Positions 31,543-41,717 of a stretch of 64,000 bases of DNA are shown one piece after another (the stretch's first letter is position 1; every line of letters starts with the position of its first letter). The notes under the pieces were generated by a model that was not told where the DNA came from, did no database searches, and saw nothing but the letters and a program-made list of their open reading frames with translations. Source of the DNA: Levilactobacillus humaensis (GTDB lineage Bacteria; Bacillota; Bacilli; Lactobacillales; Lactobacillaceae); assembly GCF_024345185.1 (NCBI RefSeq), contig NZ_BROB01000006.1, forward strand, positions 1 through 64,000, written 5' to 3'. The translations under genes and the position numbers were made by a program.

Positions 31543-32814
31543 ATGTTAGATTTAAAGTTAATTCGCCAAGAACCAGACTTCATTAAAGAGAAGTTAGCCA
31601 CGAGAAACGTTGATCCAGCCGACATCGATGCCTTACTGGCCTTAGATGCCAAACGGCGGGAGTTGATCGTTAAGAGTGAAACCATGAAGGCCCAACGCAA
31701 CACGGTCTCCGATGAGATTTCCCAGTTGAAGCGTAACAAGGAAGACGCCGATGACAAGATTAAGGAAATGCGCCAAGTTAGTGCCGACATCAAGGCCTTA
31801 GACGCTGAACTAGATACCTTGAAGGACCAAGTTCACGATGCCGCTGCCCACTTGCCTAATATTCCGAATGACAACGTGCCAGTTGGTTTGGATGAAGATG
31901 GCAGTGTTGAATTGCGGCAATGGGGGGAGAAGCCTAACTTAGACTTCGAACCTAAGGCACACTGGGAGATTGGGGAAGACCTTGGTATCCTCGACTTTGA
32001 ACGCGGAGCTAAGGTCTCAGGTAGCCGTTACCTGTATTACATGGGTCTCGGGGCACGTTTGGAACGGGCCGTTTACAACTTCTTCTTAGACCAAAATACA
32101 GAAGCTGGCTTCACCGAAGTCTTGCCACCATACATCGTCAACGATGACTCCATGTACGGGACGGGCCAATTCCCTAAGTTTAAGGAAGATGTCTACCAGT
32201 TACGTGATGAAGACATGACGTTGATTCCAACGGCCGAAGTGCCTTTGGTGAACTACTACCGTAACGAAGTCATTCCTGAAGAAAAGTTGCCAGTCTGGTT
32301 CACAGCCCTGACCCCAGCCTTTCGTTCCGAAGCGGGGAGTGCCGGTCGCGATACCCGGGGTTTGATCCGGCTTCACCAATTTAACAAGGTTGAAATGGTG
32401 AAGTTCTGTAAGCCAGAAAACTCTTGGGATGAACTGGAGGCTCTGACTAAGCACGCTGAGATGCTCTTACAGAAGCTTGGACTGGCCTACCACGTTATTA
32501 CGCTGACAACCAGCGACATGAGCTTTACAGCCGCTATGACGCACGATTTAGAGGTCTGGTTCCCGAACCAGAACACCTACCGTGAAATCTCTAGCTGTTC
32601 CAACACCACCGATTTCCAAGCACGGCGCGCTCACATTCAGTACCGTGATGACAAGGGTAAGTTACAATACGTCCATGCCCTGAACGGATCTGGCTTGGCC
32701 GTTGGTCGAGCGGTTGCTGCAATTTTGGAAAACTACCAAAATGCCGATGGTTCCGTGACCGTTCCAGATGTTTTGGTTCCTTACATGGGTGGCGTCACCC
32801 GGATCACCAAGTAA
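31543..32814 (+). CDS. serS: Seryl-tRNA synthetase
   Basis: 423 residues, class II aminoacyl-tRNA synthetase. The N-terminal coiled-coil arm (about 30-105, rich in Lys/Glu/Asp) grips the long variable arm of tRNA-Ser. The catalytic core shows motif 2 ([28 protein letters not shown]) and motif 3 ([19 protein letters not shown]). The ATG at 31543 follows AAGGGAG. Any upstream start would fall in the T-box terminator. Confidence 0.98.
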   Translation: MLDLKLIRQEPDFIKEKLATRNVDPADIDALLALDAKRRELIVKSETMKAQRNTVSDEISQLKRNKEDADDKIKEMRQVSADIKALDAELDTLKDQVHDAAAHLPNIPNDNVPVGLDEDGSVELRQWGEKPNLDFEPKAHWEIGEDLGILDFERGAKVSGSRYLYYMGLGARLERAVYNFFLDQNTEAGFTEVLPPYIVNDDSMYGTGQFPKFKEDVYQLRDEDMTLIPTAEVPLVNYYRNEVIPEEKLPVWFTALTPAFRSEAGSAGRDTRGLIRLHQFNKVEMVKFCKPENSWDELEALTKHAEMLLQKLGLAYHVITLTTSDMSFTAAMTHDLEVWFPNQNTYREISSCSNTTDFQARRAHIQYRDDKGKLQYVHALNGSGLAVGRAVAAILENYQNADGSVTVPDVLVPYMGGVTRITK

Positions 32815-32850
32815 CGCATTTTTGGATAATTAAACGACAGGTTTCAGCGA

Positions 32851-32880
32851 AGAGTTCGACCCATTGGTCGGGCTCTTTTT
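32851..32880 (+). terminator. Terminator of serS
   Basis: AGAGTTCGACC pairs with GGTCGGGCTCT, followed by TTTTT. Confidence 0.9.
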
Positions 32881-33039
32881 GCGTTTTCGAAAGGGAAGTG
32901 AGCGTCCAGCACAGTTTCTTGTAAAAAAATTCAAAAAAAGGCTAGCTTTTTTATTTGGGATACGCTACAATATTAAATGTTGTTACGGGAGTAGTTATTC
33001 AGTCAGCGAATATTTATTCAAAATAATTTGAAATTGTTG

Positions 33040-33068
33040 TTGACATCATCTTCCCGGCATGGTAAATT
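33040..33068 (+). promoter_or_regulatory. Promoter of the tRNA cluster
   Basis: TTGACA (33040-33045), 17-base spacer, TAAATT (33063-33068); a TATAAT overlaps at 33068-33073. Bases 32881-33039 hold nothing else I recognise. Confidence 0.7.
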
Positions 33069-33110
33069 ATAATAGTTGTTTCGAACGAGATAGTTTGTTT
33101 GAAAGCACAT

Positions 33111-33183
33111 GGAGGATTAGCTCAGTTGGGAGAGCGTCTGCCTTACAAGCAGAGGGTCACAGGTTCGAGCCCTGTATCCTCCA
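33111..33183 (+). tRNA. tRNA-Val (UAC)
   Basis: 73-base cloverleaf with acceptor GGAGGAT/ATCCTCC, discriminator A and anticodon TAC in CTGCCTTACAAGCAG. CCA is not encoded. First of eight tRNAs in one transcript. Confidence 0.96.
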
Positions 33184-33220
33184 TTGGGAATAAAATCCCT
33201 GGCGTTAGTTCGCCAACGTT

Positions 33221-33302
33221 GCAGGTGTGGCGGAACTGGCAGACGCGCTAGATTTAGGTTCTAGTGTCTTATGACGTGGGGGTTCGAGTCCCTTCACCTG
33301 CA
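33221..33302 (+). tRNA. tRNA-Leu (UAG)
   Basis: 82-base class II tRNA with acceptor GCAGGTG/CACCTGC, long variable arm and anticodon TAG in CTAGATTTAGGTTCTAG. Confidence 0.96.
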
Positions 33303-33339
33303 TAATTAAATATTGCAAAATATTTGTTTAAAATATTTT

Positions 33340-33412
33340 GCCGACTTAGCTCAGTTGGCAGAGCATCTCACTAGTAATGAGGAGGTCGGAGGTTCGAATC
33401 CTCTAGTCGGCA
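33340..33412 (+). tRNA. tRNA-Thr (AGU)
   Basis: 73-base cloverleaf with acceptor GCCGACT/AGTCGGC. The anticodon stem is TCTCA/TGAGG and the loop CTAGTAA, so the anticodon is AGT with A at position 34. The usual bacterial choices are GGT, TGT or CGT. Confidence 0.93.
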
Positions 33413-33439
33413 TGGTTCCATTAATTTTATAGCCAATTT

Positions 33440-33511
33440 GCGGAAGTAGTTCAGTGGTAGAACATCACCTTGCCATGGTGGGGGTCGCGGGTTCGAATCC
33501 CGTCTTCCGCT
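33440..33511 (+). tRNA. tRNA-Gly (GCC)
   Basis: 72-base cloverleaf with acceptor GCGGAAG/CTTCCGC, discriminator T and anticodon GCC in TCACCTTGCCATGGTG. Confidence 0.96.
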
Positions 33512-33523
33512 TTTTAACCCTTT

Positions 33524-33609
33524 GCCGGGGTGGCGGAATTGGCAGACGCACAGGACTTAAAATCCTGCGGTCAGTGATGACCATACCGGTTCGATCCCGG
33601 TCCTCGGCA
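33524..33609 (+). tRNA. tRNA-Leu (UAA)
   Basis: 86-base class II tRNA with acceptor GCCGGGG/CCTCGGC (one G-U pair) and anticodon TAA in GGACTTAAAATCC. Confidence 0.96.
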
Positions 33610-33629
33610 TTTAACTTAATAATAATTAT

Positions 33630-33703
33630 GCACCCATAGCGCAATTGGATAGAGTGTCTGACTACGAATCAGAAGGTTGTAGGTTCGACTCCTACTGGGT
33701 GCA
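33630..33703 (+). tRNA. tRNA-Arg (ACG)
   Basis: 74-base cloverleaf with acceptor GCACCCA/TGGGTGC and anticodon ACG in CTGACTACGAATCAG. This is the standard TadA substrate, so inosine at 34 is expected. Confidence 0.96.
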
Positions 33704-33734
33704 TTTTTGTTGCTTATGTCTCATAAGCAATTTT

Positions 33735-33808
33735 CGGGAAGTAGCTCAGCTTGGTAGAGCACCTGGTTTGGGACCAGGGGGTCGCAGGTTCGAATCCTGT
33801 CTTCCCGA
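33735..33808 (+). tRNA. tRNA-Pro (UGG)
   Basis: 74-base cloverleaf with acceptor CGGGAAG/CTTCCCG and anticodon TGG in CTGGTTTGGGACCAG. Nearly identical outside the anticodon arm and T arm to the next tRNA. Confidence 0.96.
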
Positions 33809-33845
33809 TTTTTACTAGCTTAATATTTCGCTGGTGAGCTTTCTT

Positions 33846-33919
33846 CGGGAAGTAGCTCAGCTTGGTAGAGCACCACGTTCGGGACGTGGGGGTCGCAAGT
33901 TCAAATCTTGTCTTCCCGA
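33846..33919 (+). tRNA. tRNA-Pro (CGG)
   Basis: 74-base tandem relative of the preceding tRNA-Pro with anticodon CGG in CACGTTCGGGACGTG. The T arm differs by paired changes (GCAAG/CTTGT instead of GCAGG/CCTGT), so the stem is kept. The T loop reads TTCAAAT instead of TTCGAAT. Confidence 0.94.
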
Positions 33920-33952
33920 TTTTTTTATCTCTCGAATACATATTATGATAAT

Positions 33953-33998
33953 AACGACCGGATTCCTTACTAATTGTTTGGAAGCTGGTCGTTTTTTT
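33953..33998 (+). terminator. Terminator of the tRNA cluster
   Basis: AACGACC pairs with GGTCGTT, with an inner TTCC/GGAA pairing, followed by TTTTTTT. Confidence 0.88.
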
Positions 33999-34045
33999 GT
34001 TATGATAGTTTACCAGAACTTCTCCAGGAGGGACGGGCTAATCCG

Positions 34046-34093
34046 TTGCTTTTTCGGTGGAATTTCGTATAATATTAGTCAACATTAGTCAGA
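34046..34093 (+). promoter_or_regulatory. ctsR promoter with CtsR box
   Basis: TTGCTT (34046-34051), 16-base spacer, TATAAT (34068-34073). Just downstream lies the direct repeat AGTCAACATTAGTCAGA (34077-34093), close to the CtsR heptad consensus GGTCAAANANNGTCAAA. CtsR bound here would repress its own operon until heat or protein stress. Confidence 0.85.
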
Positions 34094-34118
34094 TAACTGT
34101 GGCGAAGGGGGGACGATA

Positions 34119-34586
34119 ATGGAGAATCAGAATATTTCGGATATTATTGAATCTTACCTGAAGCAGATTCTGGCGGAATCCCAACAGGTTGAGATCCGCA
34201 GAGCGGAGATTGCCGATCAGTTTAATGTGGTGCCTTCACAGATTAATTACGTGATTAAGACCCGTTTCACCATTCAGGACGGCTATGTCGTTCGCAGTAA
34301 GCGGGGTGGCGGTGGCTACATTCGGATCGAGAAGGTTAAGTTACTAGATAACTTAGACTTCATTGATTCGTTGGTGAGCGCTGTTGGGGACCAAATTTCA
34401 CGGCATGATAGCCTGGCAGTGGTGCGTAACCTCTTTGAGGCAGGGACCATTAACCGGCGTGAGGCCAATATTATGCTAGCAGCCATTAATAAGGATGCGA
34501 TTAATACGGGTAGCCGTGAAATGGATGAACGCGTACGCGCGGCGGTCTTGAATTCAATTCTGGACCATTTACGTTATGAGAGTTAG
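34119..34586 (+). CDS. ctsR: Class III stress-gene repressor CtsR
   Basis: 155 residues. The N-terminal winged HTH ([45 protein letters not shown]) is followed by the glycine-rich wing [14 protein letters not shown]. That wing is the CtsR hallmark and the heat-sensing element in Bacillus. The C-terminal dimer domain follows. It represses clp genes. GGGGGGA precedes the ATG, and clpC starts 17 bases downstream. mcsA and mcsB, present between the two in Bacillus, are missing. Confidence 0.97.
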   Translation: MENQNISDIIESYLKQILAESQQVEIRRAEIADQFNVVPSQINYVIKTRFTIQDGYVVRSKRGGGGYIRIEKVKLLDNLDFIDSLVSAVGDQISRHDSLAVVRNLFEAGTINRREANIMLAAINKDAINTGSREMDERVRAAVLNSILDHLRYES

Positions 34587-34603
34587 GAAAGCGAGGAGCT
34601 GCA

Positions 34604-37099
34604 ATGGATAACCTATTTACACCGAGTGCTAAGAGTGTTTTGGTCTTGGCACAGGAACAAGCAAAGTATTTTAAGCACCAAGCGGTGGGAACGGAACACC
34701 TGCTACTCGCCCTTACAATTGAAAAGAATGGCATTGCCAACAAGGTTTTGCAGCAGTTTTCGATTACTGAAGACGATGTTCGCGAGGAAATCGAACGGTT
34801 CACGGGCTACGGCACGTTAGCCAACACGGACAAGGACAGTTACCTGCCATATTCGCCAAAGGCCAAAACGATGTTAACGTTGGCTGGCGACGAAGCCAAA
34901 CGGCTGGGAGCCACGAAGATTGGAACGGAACACATTTTGTTAGCGTTGCTTAGCGACGAAACGATTCTGTCTTCCCGGATCCTAAAGAACCTGAGTGTCG
35001 AATTAACGGACGCCCGTAAGGTTGTTTTACGGAAGCTTGGGATTACTGATACGCCAAAACGTCGCAATGACAATCGGTCACAACGTCGGGCTGCCCAAGG
35101 AGGCACGCCAACGCTGGATTCTCTGGCTCGTAACTTAACCGAAGCGGCTAAGGAAGGCCGAATGGATCCAACGGTCGGTCGTGAGAAGGAAGTTAAACGG
35201 GTCATTCAAATTCTGAGTCGGCGGACCAAGAATAACCCGGTTCTTATCGGCGAACCCGGTGTTGGGAAGACGGCGATTGCCGAGGGTTTGGCCCAACGGA
35301 TTGTCGCCGGCGATGTGCCAGAAGATATGCAAAACAAACGGTTAATGATGCTCGACATGGGGTCACTTGTGGCGGGAACTAAATACCGTGGTGAGTTTGA
35401 AGATCGTTTGAAGAAAGTTATTGAAGAAATCTACAATGATGGACAGGTTATCCTGTTTATCGATGAACTTCACACTCTGATCGGGGCTGGTGGGGCTGAA
35501 GGGGCCATTGATGCCTCTAACATCTTGAAGCCAGCCTTGGCTCGTGGTGAACTCCAAACCATTGGGGCCACAACGTTGGACGAATACCAGAAGTACATCG
35601 AATCCGATGCTGCTCTGGAACGTCGATTTGCCACGGTTCAGGTTAATGAACCAACGCCAGACGAAGCCTTGGAAATCTTGAAGGGTTTACGTTCACGTTA
35701 TGAGGACCACCATCACGTGAACATCACGGATGATGCGTTGGATCAAGCTGTTAAGTTGTCAACACGCTACATCAGTGACCGGTTCTTACCTGATAAGGCC
35801 ATTGACCTGATGGATGAAGCGTCGGCTAAAGTCCGCATTGACCAGATGGTTAAACCAACGCCAGCCTCTAAGCAGGCCCAGGAGTTGGCTAAGCTCGCTG
35901 ATGAGAAGGAAGCCGCTATCGAACAACAAGACTTCGAACGGGCCGCTAAGTTACGGACCCAAGAGATGGCTTTACGGGAGAAGCTGGACGCACGCAAGGC
36001 CAAGGCAGCCGCAGCAGCGGCTGCTAGTGACCAACAGTATACGACGGATGTCACGGGTGAAGATGTGGCTGAAGTTGTTGCTGAATGGACCGGTGTGCCA
36101 ATTACGCAGTTGAAGCAAACCGATGCTGATCGTTTGGTTAACCTCGAGAAGATTCTGCACCAACGGGTCGTTGGCCAAGAAGAAGCCGTTTCCGCGGTTT
36201 CTCGAGCCATTCGGCGGGCACGTTCCGGATTGAAAGATCCCAACCGGCCAATCGGGTCCTTTATGTTCTTAGGACCAACCGGTGTGGGGAAGACCGAATT
36301 AGCTAAGGCCTTGGCCGAGGCAATGTTTGGGTCCGAAAACAACATGATTCGTGTCGACATGAGTGAATACATGGAGAAGTACTCCACAAGTCGTTTGATT
36401 GGGTCTGCTCCGGGTTACGTCGGCTATGATGAAGGTGGCCAATTAACCGAAAAAGTTCGCCAAAAACCATACTCTGTCGTTCTATTTGATGAAGTGGAAA
36501 AAGCCCATCCCGATGTCTTCAATATCCTTTTACAGGTATTGGACGACGGGTACTTGACGGATTCCAAGGGTCGTAAGGTGGACTTCAGAAATACCATCTT
36601 AATCATGACCTCTAACTTAGGTGCCACAAAGTTGCGGGATGAAAAGACCGTCGGCTTTGGTGCTGAGGACCAGGCTAATAGCTACAAGGCGATGGCTCAG
36701 ACCATTCGGGAGACGCTTAAGCAGTCATTCCGGCCAGAATTCTTGAACCGGATCGATGAAACGGTCATCTTCCACTCCTTGAAGAAGGATGAACTTCATG
36801 AGATTGTGAAGTTGATGGCTAAGCAAATCATCTTGCGAGTTGCTGACCAGTCCATCAAGTTGAAGATTACGCCAGCCGCAATCGACGTGATTGCTAAGGC
36901 TGGGTTCGATCCCGAGTACGGGGCACGACCAATTCGTCGGGCTTTACAGACTCAGGTTGAGGACCGGTTGAGTGAGGCTTTGCTAAGCGGTGAAGTCAAG
37001 ACCCATGATCAAGTGACCATGGGGGCTTCTCACGGCAAGATGACTATGGCCATCAAGTCTAGCAAGAGCCAGGAACCAACGGCAGTCGTTAGTCACTAA
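34604..37099 (+). CDS. clpC: ATP-dependent Clp protease ATPase subunit ClpC
   Basis: 831-residue AAA+ unfoldase that feeds ClpP. Order: double Clp-N repeat (1-145), first AAA domain with [15 protein letters not shown] (about 210), and the middle UVR segment ([27 protein letters not shown], about 425-455). The second AAA domain follows, with [15 protein letters not shown] (about 560) and [17 protein letters not shown]. Cotranscribed with ctsR and therefore under CtsR control. Confidence 0.97.
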   Translation: MDNLFTPSAKSVLVLAQEQAKYFKHQAVGTEHLLLALTIEKNGIANKVLQQFSITEDDVREEIERFTGYGTLANTDKDSYLPYSPKAKTMLTLAGDEAKRLGATKIGTEHILLALLSDETILSSRILKNLSVELTDARKVVLRKLGITDTPKRRNDNRSQRRAAQGGTPTLDSLARNLTEAAKEGRMDPTVGREKEVKRVIQILSRRTKNNPVLIGEPGVGKTAIAEGLAQRIVAGDVPEDMQNKRLMMLDMGSLVAGTKYRGEFEDRLKKVIEEIYNDGQVILFIDELHTLIGAGGAEGAIDASNILKPALARGELQTIGATTLDEYQKYIESDAALERRFATVQVNEPTPDEALEILKGLRSRYEDHHHVNITDDALDQAVKLSTRYISDRFLPDKAIDLMDEASAKVRIDQMVKPTPASKQAQELAKLADEKEAAIEQQDFERAAKLRTQEMALREKLDARKAKAAAAAAASDQQYTTDVTGEDVAEVVAEWTGVPITQLKQTDADRLVNLEKILHQRVVGQEEAVSAVSRAIRRARSGLKDPNRPIGSFMFLGPTGVGKTELAKALAEAMFGSENNMIRVDMSEYMEKYSTSRLIGSAPGYVGYDEGGQLTEKVRQKPYSVVLFDEVEKAHPDVFNILLQVLDDGYLTDSKGRKVDFRNTILIMTSNLGATKLRDEKTVGFGAEDQANSYKAMAQTIRETLKQSFRPEFLNRIDETVIFHSLKKDELHEIVKLMAKQIILRVADQSIKLKITPAAIDVIAKAGFDPEYGARPIRRALQTQVEDRLSEALLSGEVKTHDQVTMGASHGKMTMAIKSSKSQEPTAVVSH

Positions 37100-37116
37100 A
37101 AGTAAAATAAACGCTG

Positions 37117-37153
37117 AGGTAGTCATTCCGAATTAAGGATGGCTACCTTTTTT
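37117..37153 (+). terminator. Terminator of ctsR-clpC
   Basis: AGGTAG-CATTCC pairs with GGATGG-CTACCT, followed by TTTTT. Confidence 0.88.
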
Positions 37154-37244
37154 GACAGGGCGTCGAGTCGATGTAACTGGTGATAAATGAAATGTGGTAC
37201 ACTAGTTTAGGAAATTTAATTTGAGAAAGGACGACGGCCTGTAA

Positions 37245-37844
37245 ATGAAGAGAGAAGAGCAATTGACTCGGACGCACGCGGCCATTTTGACTGCGGCTCG
37301 GGAACAATTTTTGTCACAGGGTTATCAAGCAACGTCGACGCGTGAGATTGCGCGTCAGGTAGGTATTACGCAACCTGCCTTGTATCATCACTTTAGTGAT
37401 AAGGAAGTTATCTTCTTAGAGGTGATTCGGACAGTCGGCGAGGAGATTCGTGAGGGCATCACACAGGTCGTTGCCCAGTTGACACCCGATGTTGACTCAG
37501 TCGACTCCCTAACGGCGGTAACTGAAGTTCTAACCTCGGCCCATCCTAGAGATATTTTCACGGTAATTCACGGGAGTTTTCGCTTCCTGAAGCCAGAGAA
37601 CCAGCGGCAGCTGGGGATGATCTTTCAACAAGATTACCTGGTCCCACTGACGACCTTCTTCGCCACGGATGCGGTTCAGTTACAGGGTGAGGTTCAACCA
37701 CAAGACGCTGCTTCCTTCTATCTGACTAGTCTGAGCCCGCTCTTTAATACGTTCCATCACGTGGGTCCTAAGGATGCGACGCAGCACGAGCAAACGGTCG
37801 CGTTGGTCCGGCTAATCTTGTTTGGCGTTGCCACTAGAAAGTAA
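37245..37844 (+). CDS. TetR-family transcriptional regulator
   Basis: 199 residues. The N-terminal HTH is typical: TRTHAAILTAAREQFLSQGYQATSTREIARQVGITQPALYHHFSDKEVIFLEVI. The remaining 140 residues form a helical ligand-binding domain without recognisable specificity. AAAGGA lies about 13 bases before the ATG, so initiation may be modest. No obvious partner gene is adjacent: clpC ends upstream and rpoB starts downstream with its own promoter. Confidence 0.9.
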   Translation: MKREEQLTRTHAAILTAAREQFLSQGYQATSTREIARQVGITQPALYHHFSDKEVIFLEVIRTVGEEIREGITQVVAQLTPDVDSVDSLTAVTEVLTSAHPRDIFTVIHGSFRFLKPENQRQLGMIFQQDYLVPLTTFFATDAVQLQGEVQPQDAASFYLTSLSPLFNTFHHVGPKDATQHEQTVALVRLILFGVATRK

Positions 37845-37854
37845 AGTCAATGTA

Positions 37855-37883
37855 TTGACATTTGGTGCTAGATTTAGTACTAT
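37855..37883 (+). promoter_or_regulatory. Promoter of rpoBC
   Basis: TTGACA (37855-37860), 17-base spacer, TACTAT (37878-37883). It overlaps the end of the tetR region and leaves a leader of about 190 bases. Confidence 0.75.
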
Positions 37884-37889
37884 ATTATT

Positions 37890-38070
37890 CGTATGCAACT
37901 GTGAACTGAAATTGGTAGCGCCGATATATTGTCCGGAGCTATCACTATAAGAAGCCAAAAGCAAACTTTGGGTTTGTTTTTGGATTTTTTTTGCCAAAAA
38001 TCCGGGTCTAAATGCAATTGTAATCAAAATGTAACATTCCGGATTGGCCAGTTGACAGAATAAATAGGAG
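37890..38070 (+). promoter_or_regulatory. rpoB leader, probable Lacto-rpoB RNA with alternative hairpins
   Basis: The Lacto-rpoB motif is a published conserved RNA found only in lactic acid bacteria upstream of rpoB; position and context fit. Within it CCAAAAGCAAAC (37955-37966) pairs with GTTTGTTTTTGG (37972-37983). It is followed by ATTTTTTTT, an intrinsic terminator. The tail can instead pair: GGATTTTT (37982-37989) with AAAAATCC (37996-38003). The two stems exclude each other, which suggests attenuation. Confidence 0.65.
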
Positions 38071-38081
38071 AGGTGAACAAC

Positions 38082-41000
38082 TTGGCAGGACACTTAGTGA
38101 AATACGGGAAACACCGTACTCGCCGTAGCTATTCGCGGATCAAGGAAGTCCTTGATCTCCCTAACTTAATCGAGATTCAGACCAATTCGTATAACTGGTT
38201 CCTTGACGAAGGTTTACGCGATATGTTCGACGACATCATGCCAATCGAAGATTTTCAAGGAAACCTTTCGTTAGAGTTTGTTGATTATCAATTACTAGAA
38301 CCCAAATATACGGTCGATGAAGCACGGGAGCATGATGCGAACTATTCTGCACCATTGCATGTAACCCTTCGCTTGACGAACCATGAAACGGGCGAAATTA
38401 AGTCACAAGACGTCTTCTTCGGTGATTTCCCATTAATGACGGCCCAAGGGACCTTCATTATTAACGGGGCAGAACGGGTAATTGTTTCCCAATTAGTCCG
38501 GTCACCAGGCGTTTACTTCAATGACGATACTGATAAGAACGGTCGGACCATCTTCGGTGCCACTGTTATCCCTAACCGGGGTGCTTGGCTTGAATTTGAA
38601 ACCGACGCTAAGAACGTTTCTTACGTTCGGATCGACCGGACTCGTAAGATCCCAATGACTGAATTAGTTCGGGCATTAGGTTTCGGTTCTGACGATGAAA
38701 TCTTGGATATCTTGGGTGACAACGAAAGTCTTTCACAGACGTTGGAAAAGGATATTCACAAGAACAGTGACGATTCACGTGTCGAAGAGTCCTTAAAGGA
38801 CATCTACGAACGTCTACGTCCAGGTGAACCTAAGACGGCTGACTCTTCACGGAGTTTACTGACTGCACGGTTCTTCGATCCAAAACGTTACGACATGGCA
38901 CCTGTTGGTCGTTACAAGACCAACAAGAAACTTAGCCTGAAGACCCGTTTACTTGGCTTAACCTTAGCCGAAACGTTAGCTGACCCAGATACTGGTGAAG
39001 TTATCGCACAAAAGGGCACGGTTGTTGATAAAGACGTCATGAAGACCTTGGCTCCTTACTTGGACCAAGAAGACTTCAAGATGGTTACTTTCCAACCTTC
39101 AGACGAAGCCGTTGTCACTGAACCACTTAAATTACAAATTATTAAGGTACAATCACCAGACGATCCAGAACAAGAAGTTCCTGTTATTGGGAATGGCAAC
39201 ATTGATATCAAGCTGAAGCACATTCGTCCAGCCGACATCATTGCTTCCATGAACTACTTCTTCGATCTCCAAGTTGGCATTGGGAACGTCGATGACATTG
39301 ACCACTTGGGTAACCGGCGGATTCGTTCCGTGGGTGAACTCTTGCAAAACCAATTCCGGATCGGGTTATCTCGGATGGAACGGGTTGTGCGTGAACGGAT
39401 GTCCATTCAGGATGCTGCGACGGTAACGCCACAACAACTGATTAACATTCGTCCAGTGGTTGCCTCAATCAAGGAATTCTTTGGGTCATCTCAATTGTCA
39501 CAATTCATGGACCAGACCAACCCACTTGGCGAATTAACGCATAAGCGTCGGTTGTCTGCCCTTGGACCTGGTGGTTTGACGCGTGACCGTGCCGGATATG
39601 AAGTCCGAGACGTTCACTACACCCACTATGGCCGTATGTGTCCAATTGAAACCCCTGAAGGTCCTAACATTGGGTTGATTAACAGTCTTTCCAGTTATGC
39701 TCGGGTTAACAAGTACGGGTTTATCGAAACGCCATACCGTCGTGTCTCATGGGACACACACAAGGTTACCGACAAGATCGATTACCTGACGGCTGACGAA
39801 GAAGATAACTACGTCGTTGCCCAAGCCAATACGCCATTGAACGATGACGGTTCATTCGATACGGATACCATCATGGCCCGTTCCGAAGCCGATAACATCG
39901 AAACGACGGCTGACCGGATTGACTACATGGACGTTTCGCCTAAGCAAGTAGTTGCTGTGGCCACGGCATGTATTCCTTTCTTGGAAAACGATGACTCCAA
40001 CCGTGCCTTGATGGGTGCCAACATGCAACGGCAAGCTGTGCCATTGCTTGACCCTCATGCACCATTGGTTGGGACTGGTATCGAATACAAAGCAGCGCAT
40101 GACTCCGGGGTTGCTTTAATTAGCCAACACGAAGGTACTGTTGAATACGTCGATGCACGTGAAATCCGTGTACGTCGTGCCGACGATGCGCTGGACACTT
40201 ACAAGCTGATGAAGTTCCGCCGTTCTAACGGTGGGAAAAACTACAACCAACGTCCAATCGTTAAGGTTGGCGATCACGTCGACAACGACGAAATCTTGGC
40301 TGATGGTCCTTCAATGGAAAATGGGGAACTGGCCTTAGGTCAAAACCCATTAGTTGCCTTCATGACTTGGCAAGGGTACAACTTCGAAGATGCCATCGGG
40401 ATCAACGAGCGGTTGGTTCGCGATGACGTTTACACGTCGATTCATATTGAAGAATACGAATCAGAAGCACGTGATACGAAGCTTGGACCTGAAGAAATGA
40501 CTCGCGAAATTCCTAACGTGGGTGAAGACGCCTTGAAGAATTTGGACGAAGACGGAATTATCCGGATTGGTGCCGAAGTTCAAGACGGTGACATCCTGGT
40601 TGGTAAGGTAACGCCTAAGGGTGTGACTGAATTATCAGCCGAAGAACGTTTACTCCATGCCATCTTTGGTGAAAAGGCCCGTGAAGTTCGGGATACTTCC
40701 CTGAAGGTTCCTCATGGTGGTGGCGGGATTATCCAGGACGTGAAGATCTTTACTCGTGAGAACGGGGATGAACTTTCACCTGGTGTTAACATGATGGTTC
40801 GGGTCTACATCGCGCAAAAGCGGAAGATCCAAGTTGGGGACAAGATGTCTGGTCGTCACGGTAACAAGGGGACGGTTTCCGTCGTTATCCCTGAAGAAGA
40901 TATGCCGTACATGCCAGATGGAACCCCAATCGACATCATGTTGAGCCCAATGGGTGTGCCTTCTCGTATGAATATCGGGCAAGTGCTCGAATTGCATTTA

Positions 41001-41696
41001 GGGATGGCTGCTCGTAAGTTGGGTATCCACGTGGCAACGCCTGTCTTTGATGGTGCCCAAGATACTGATATTGCGGACGCTGTTAAGGAAGCCGGTATGG
41101 CTGCCGATGCTAAGACTGTCTTATACGATGGTCGGACCGGTGAACCATTCGACAAACGAGTTGCCGTTGGTGTTATGAACTACTTGAAGCTGGCCCACAT
41201 GGTCGACGACAAGATGCACGCCCGTTCCATCGGACCTTACTCACTGGTTACGCAACAACCACTTGGTGGTAAAGCGCAATTTGGTGGCCAACGTTTCGGT
41301 GAAATGGAAGTTTGGGCCTTGGAAGCTTATGGTGCCGCTTATACGTTACAAGAAATTTTAACGTACAAGTCTGATGACGTGGTTGGACGGGTTAAGACCT
41401 ACGAAGCCATCGTTAAGGGCGATCCAATTCCAAAGCCTGGTGTGCCTGAATCCTTCCGTGTTCTGGTCAAGGAATTACAATCCTTGGGTCTGGATATGAA
41501 GGTCTTAAACGGGAACAACGAAGAAATCGAACTCCGGGATATGGACGATGATGATGATGATGTTGTGAACGTTGATGCGTTGAGTAAGCTTGCCCAACAG
41601 CAAGAAGAACAACGTAAGGCGCAAGCTCAGGCTGAAAGTGCCAAAGCAGCACCAGAAACCACTAAAAATGAGAGTCAACCGAACACACAAGACTAA
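38082..41696 (+). CDS. rpoB: RNA polymerase beta subunit
   Basis: 1204 residues. The rifampicin region [32 protein letters not shown] has wild-type-like D, H and S at the resistance positions. [12 protein letters not shown] and the C-terminal [28 protein letters not shown] are also present. The variable tail after residue 1160 is acidic and Gln-rich. A TTG start at 38082 has AGGAGAGGTG six bases upstream; the GTG at 38073 overlaps that site. rpoC follows after 21 bases. Confidence 0.98.
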   Translation: MAGHLVKYGKHRTRRSYSRIKEVLDLPNLIEIQTNSYNWFLDEGLRDMFDDIMPIEDFQGNLSLEFVDYQLLEPKYTVDEAREHDANYSAPLHVTLRLTNHETGEIKSQDVFFGDFPLMTAQGTFIINGAERVIVSQLVRSPGVYFNDDTDKNGRTIFGATVIPNRGAWLEFETDAKNVSYVRIDRTRKIPMTELVRALGFGSDDEILDILGDNESLSQTLEKDIHKNSDDSRVEESLKDIYERLRPGEPKTADSSRSLLTARFFDPKRYDMAPVGRYKTNKKLSLKTRLLGLTLAETLADPDTGEVIAQKGTVVDKDVMKTLAPYLDQEDFKMVTFQPSDEAVVTEPLKLQIIKVQSPDDPEQEVPVIGNGNIDIKLKHIRPADIIASMNYFFDLQVGIGNVDDIDHLGNRRIRSVGELLQNQFRIGLSRMERVVRERMSIQDAATVTPQQLINIRPVVASIKEFFGSSQLSQFMDQTNPLGELTHKRRLSALGPGGLTRDRAGYEVRDVHYTHYGRMCPIETPEGPNIGLINSLSSYARVNKYGFIETPYRRVSWDTHKVTDKIDYLTADEEDNYVVAQANTPLNDDGSFDTDTIMARSEADNIETTADRIDYMDVSPKQVVAVATACIPFLENDDSNRALMGANMQRQAVPLLDPHAPLVGTGIEYKAAHDSGVALISQHEGTVEYVDAREIRVRRADDALDTYKLMKFRRSNGGKNYNQRPIVKVGDHVDNDEILADGPSMENGELALGQNPLVAFMTWQGYNFEDAIGINERLVRDDVYTSIHIEEYESEARDTKLGPEEMTREIPNVGEDALKNLDEDGIIRIGAEVQDGDILVGKVTPKGVTELSAEERLLHAIFGEKAREVRDTSLKVPHGGGGIIQDVKIFTRENGDELSPGVNMMVRVYIAQKRKIQVGDKMSGRHGNKGTVSVVIPEEDMPYMPDGTPIDIMLSPMGVPSRMNIGQVLELHLGMAARKLGIHVATPVFDGAQDTDIADAVKEAGMAADAKTVLYDGRTGEPFDKRVAVGVMNYLKLAHMVDDKMHARSIGPYSLVTQQPLGGKAQFGGQRFGEMEVWALEAYGAAYTLQEILTYKSDDVVGRVKTYEAIVKGDPIPKPGVPESFRVLVKELQSLGLDMKVLNGNNEEIELRDMDDDDDDVVNVDALSKLAQQQEEQRKAQAQAESAKAAPETTKNESQPNTQD

Positions 41697-41717
41697 TTAA
41701 TAAGGGAGGTCGCTTCT

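Noticed and set aside
33454-34088. Short frames across the tRNA cluster
   Set aside because: They overlap clear tRNA genes; repeated tRNA sequence produces the apparent proteins.
35767-36387. A 206-codon minus-strand frame
   Set aside because: Antisense to the clpC middle region; serine/arginine-rich shadow of a conserved coding sequence.
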